In this document: positions 60,551 through 64,000 of the stretch, piece after piece
How the letters are laid out: the number at the start of each line of letters is the position of its first letter
Numbering within the stretch: position 1 is the first letter of the stretch
Source: Gordius sp. MW1
Taxonomy: Eukaryota > Nematomorpha > Gordioida > Gordea > Gordiidae
NCBI GenBank assembly: GCA_964036665.1
Contig: OZ038527.1
Span: 11,811,835 to 11,875,834 of the forward strand
Direction of reading: 5' to 3'
Length of the DNA: 64,000 nucleotides
Translations under genes and position numbers: made by a program
Notes under the pieces: model-generated
The model's database searches: none
Told to the model about the DNA's origin: nothing
Seen by the model: only the letters and a program-made list of their open reading frames with translations

Positions 60551-63500
60551 AACTATCATTTTGACAAAAGACAACGTTTTATTGTTGCGATTAGTTTGTT
60601 GTATCGTAACGTGAGTGCTTAATTTTTGAAAATTGCTCTATGCGATCATGATTTCAAAGTGATAGTTTTCTGATTCTGATAAATTTTTACTTTTTATCAT
60701 GGAAACAACGTCTGAAAACGACAACTTTCATCGGATGAATGCGGTTGAATAAAAAAATGTGAAAAATTTTGAGGTAAAAATATTCATTTTTTTCGATTCT
60801 ATGTGAAAGAGCGTAAAAAAATATATAAAAATAAGCCAATTTGAGAATCCTATTATCCTCGATTGACTTCCGAAAAGAGGTTTTAAGCTGCGAGAACTAT
60901 CATTTTGACAAAACAACGTTTTATTGTTGCGATTAGTTTGTTGTATCGCAACGTGAGTGCTTAATTTTTGAAAATTGCTCTATGCGATCATGATTTCAAA
61001 GTAATAGTTTTCTGATTGTGATAAATTTTTACTTTTTATCATATAAACCACGTCTGAAAACGACAACTTTTATCGGATGAATACGGTTGAAAGAAAAAAA
61101 TGTGAAAAATTTTGAGGTAAAAATATTTATTTTTTTCGATTCTATGTGAAAGAGCTTGAAAAAATATATAAAAATAAGCCAATTTGAGAATCCTATTATC
61201 CTCGATTGACTTCCGAAAAGAGGTTTTAAGCTGCGAGAACTATCATTTTGACAAAAGACAACGTTTTATTGTTGCGATTAGTTTGTTGTATCAAACGTGA
61301 GTGCTTAATTTTTGAAAACTGCTCTATGCAATCATGATTTCAAAGTAATAGTTTTCTGATTCTGATAAATTTTTACTTTTTATCATGGAAACAATGTCTG
61401 AAAACGACAACTTTCATCGGATGAATACGGTTGAAAGAAAAAAATGTGAAAAATTTTGAGGTAAAAATATTTATTTTTTTCAATTCTATGTGAAAGAGCT
61501 TGAAAAAATATATAAAAGTAAGCCGATTTGAGAATCCTATTATCCTCTATTGACTTCCGAAAAGAGGTTTTAAGCTGCGAGAACTATCATTTTGACAAAA
61601 GACAACGTTTTATTGTTGCGATTAGTTTGTTGTATCGCAACGTGAGTGCTTAATTTTTGAAAATTGCTCTATGCGATCATGATTTCAAAGTAATAGTTTT
61701 CTGATTCTGATAAATTTTTACTTTTTATCATGGAAACAACGTCTGAAAACGACAACTTTCATCGGATGAATACTGTTGAATAAAAAAATGTGAAAAATTT
61801 TGAGGTAAAAATATTCATTTTTTTCGATTCTATGTGAAAGAGCTTGAAAAAATATATAAAACTAAGCCGATTTGAGAATCCTATTACCCTCGATTGACTT
61901 CCGAAAAGAGGTTTTAAGCTGCGAGAACTATCATTTTGACAAACGACAACGTTTTATTGTTGCGATTAGTTTGTTGTATAGCAACGTGAGTTTTTAATTT
62001 TTAAAATCTGCTCTATGCGATCATGATTTCAAAGTAATAGTTTTCTGATTGTGATAAATTTTTACTTTTTATCATATAAACCACGTCTGAAAACGACAAC
62101 TTTTATCGGATGAATACGGTTGAAAGAAAAAAATGTGAAAAATTTTGAGGTAAAAATATTTATTTTTTTCGATTCTATGTGAAAGAGCTTGAAAAAATAT
62201 ATAAAAATAAGCCAATTTGAGAATCCTATTATCCTCGATTGACTTCCGAAAAGAGGTTTTAAGCTGCGAGAACTATCATTTTGACAAAAGACAACGTTTT
62301 ATTGTTGCGATTAGTTTGTTGTATCAAACGTGAGTGCTTAATTTTTGAAAACTGCTCTATGCAATCATGATTTCAAAGTAATAGTTTTCTGATTCTGATA
62401 AATTTTTACTTTTTATCATGGAAACAATGTCTGAAAACGACAACTTTCATCGGATGAATACGGTTAAAAGAAAAAAATGTGAAAAATTTTGAGGTAAAAA
62501 TATTTATTTTTTTTCGATTCTATGTGAAAGAGCGTAAAAACAAATATAAAAATAAGCCAATTTGAGAATCCTATTATCCTCGATTGACTTCCGAAAAGAG
62601 ACTTTAAGTTGCGAGAACTATCATTTTGACAAAAAACAACGTTTTATTGTTGCGATTAGTTTGTTGTATCACAACGTGAGTGCTTAATTTTTGAAAACTG
62701 CTCTATGCAATCATGATTTCAAAGTAATAGTTTTCTGATTCTGATAAATTTTTACTTTTTATCATGGAAACAACGTCTGAAAACGACGACTTTCATCGGA
62801 TGAATACGGTTGAAACAAAAAAATGTGAAAAATTTTGAGGTAAAAATATTTGTTTTTTTCGATTCTATGTGAAAGAGCTTGAAAAAATATATAAAAGTAA
62901 GCCGATTTGAGAATCCTATTATCCTCGATTGACTTCCGAAAAGAGGTTTTAAGCTGCGAGAACTATCATTTTGACAAAAGACAACGTTTTATTGTTGCGA
63001 TTAGTTTGCTGTATCGTAACGTGAGTGCTTAATTTTTGAAAATTCCTCTATGCGATCATGATTTCAAAGTATTAGTTTTCTGATTCTGATAAATTTTTAC
63101 TTTTTATCATGGAAACAACTTCTGAAAACGACAACTTTCATCGGATGAATACGGTTGAAAGAAAAAAATATGAAAAATTTTGAGGTAAAAATATTTGTTT
63201 TTTTCGATTCTATGTGAAAGAGCTTGAAAAATTATATAAGAGTAAGCCGATTTGAGAATCCTATTATCCTCGGAAATATATAAAAATAAGCCAATTTGAG
63301 AATCCTATTATCCTCGATTGACTTCCGAAAAGAGGTGTTAAGCTGCGAGAACTATCATTTTGACAAAAGACAACGTTTTATTGTTGCGATTAGTTTGTTG
63401 TATCAAACGTGAGTGCTTAATTTTTGAAAACTGCTCTATGCAATCATGATTTCAAAGTAATAGTTTTCTGATTCTGATAAATTTTTACTTTTTATCATGG

Positions 63501-64000
63501 AAACCACGTCTGAAAACGACAACTTTCATCGGATGAATACGGTTGAAAGAAAAAAATGTGAAAAATTTTGAGGTAAAAATATTTATTTTTTTCAATTCTA
63601 TGTGAAAGAGCTTGAAAAAATATATAAAAGTAAGCCGATTTGAGAATCCTATTATCCTCGATTGACTTCCGAAAAGAGGTTTTAAGCTGCGAGAACTATC
63701 ATTTTGACAAAAGACAACGTTTTATTGTTGCGATTAGTTTGTTGTATCGCAACGTGAGTGCTTAATTTTTGAAAATTGCTCTATGCGATCATGATTTCAA
63801 AGTAATAGTTTTCTGATTCTGATAAATTTTTACTTTTTATCATGGAAACAACGTCTGAAAACGACAACTTTCATCGGATGAATACGGTTGAAAAAAAAAA
63901 ATGTGAAAAATTTTGAGGTAAAAATATTTATTTTTTTTCGATTCTATGTGAAAGAGCGTAAAAACAAATATAAAAATAAGCCAATTTGAGAATCCTATTA

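Larger units (their letters stand above)
53113..64000. repeat. Satellite block 3, about 32 monomers, mosaic
   Basis: Begins with the same markers as block 2 (GATTCTTTGTG near 53315, ATATAAACCACG near 53562) and then reuses the block-2 monomer series several times in different combinations. Matching stretches lie at offsets of 7147 bp (54.6-56.1 kb with 61.8-63.3 kb), 4420 bp (56.1-57.3 kb with 60.5-61.7 kb), 3070 bp (around 55.3-56.4 and 58.3-59.5 kb) and 1350 bp (59.0-59.5 and 60.4-60.9 kb). No transposon or gene is present. The array runs off the end of the window. Confidence 0.95.

Noticed and set aside
1..64000. CRISPR array
   Set aside because: Period of about 343 bp with no alternation of short constant repeats and unique spacers, and no cas genes.
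1..64000. Possible assembly artefact from collapsed or duplicated repeats
   Set aside because: Cannot be excluded from sequence alone. However, private variants in each HOR copy and each hAT copy argue that most copies are real.

Overview
The window is eukaryotic satellite DNA. It is AT-rich and almost entirely one tandem repeat with a monomer of about 343 bp (roughly 340-345 bp). I estimate about 170 head-to-tail monomers, all in the same orientation. The array is interrupted only by two nearly identical copies of an autonomous-type hAT DNA transposon of about 2.9 kb. There are no host genes, rRNA, tRNA or CRISPR. The repeat type, the BED/hATC transposase and the 8-bp target duplication point to a eukaryote, perhaps an invertebrate animal, but I cannot name the species. 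Centromeric or pericentromeric heterochromatin is a plausible setting and is inferred only.

Layout. 1-44544 is satellite block 1. Its first 2.4 kb recurs at 6876-9288, an offset of 6875 bp or 20 monomers. From about 9442 to 30378 there is a clear higher-order repeat (HOR): a 12-monomer unit of about 4.11 kb present as five consecutive copies (A-E). Copy B is enlarged by 680 bp. From 30379 to 44544 the same monomer subtypes continue in irregular order with local duplications. hAT copy 1 lies at 44545-47455, satellite block 2 (8 monomers) at 47456-50205, hAT copy 2 at 50206-53112, and satellite block 3 (about 32 monomers, strongly mosaic) at 53113-64000.

How the parts relate. Both transposons sit at the same position of the monomer, with the same TSD (GTTTGTTG), the same orientation and matching flanks. 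They are therefore best explained as one insertion copied with its surrounding satellite in a 5661-bp unit. The insertion point is the 11-nt loop of an inverted repeat (GTTGCGAT/ATCGCAAC) present in many monomers. Each transposase copy carries a different lesion. Copy 1 has an intact 641-codon frame, but Asp replaces a conserved Glu in the C-terminal motif. Copy 2 has a 1-bp insertion inside the codon of the first catalytic Asp. All seven coding substitutions I could find between the copies change the protein, which fits neutral drift after duplication. The window is mainly a record of repeated unequal exchange and segmental amplification in a satellite. All identity statements are by-eye comparisons.
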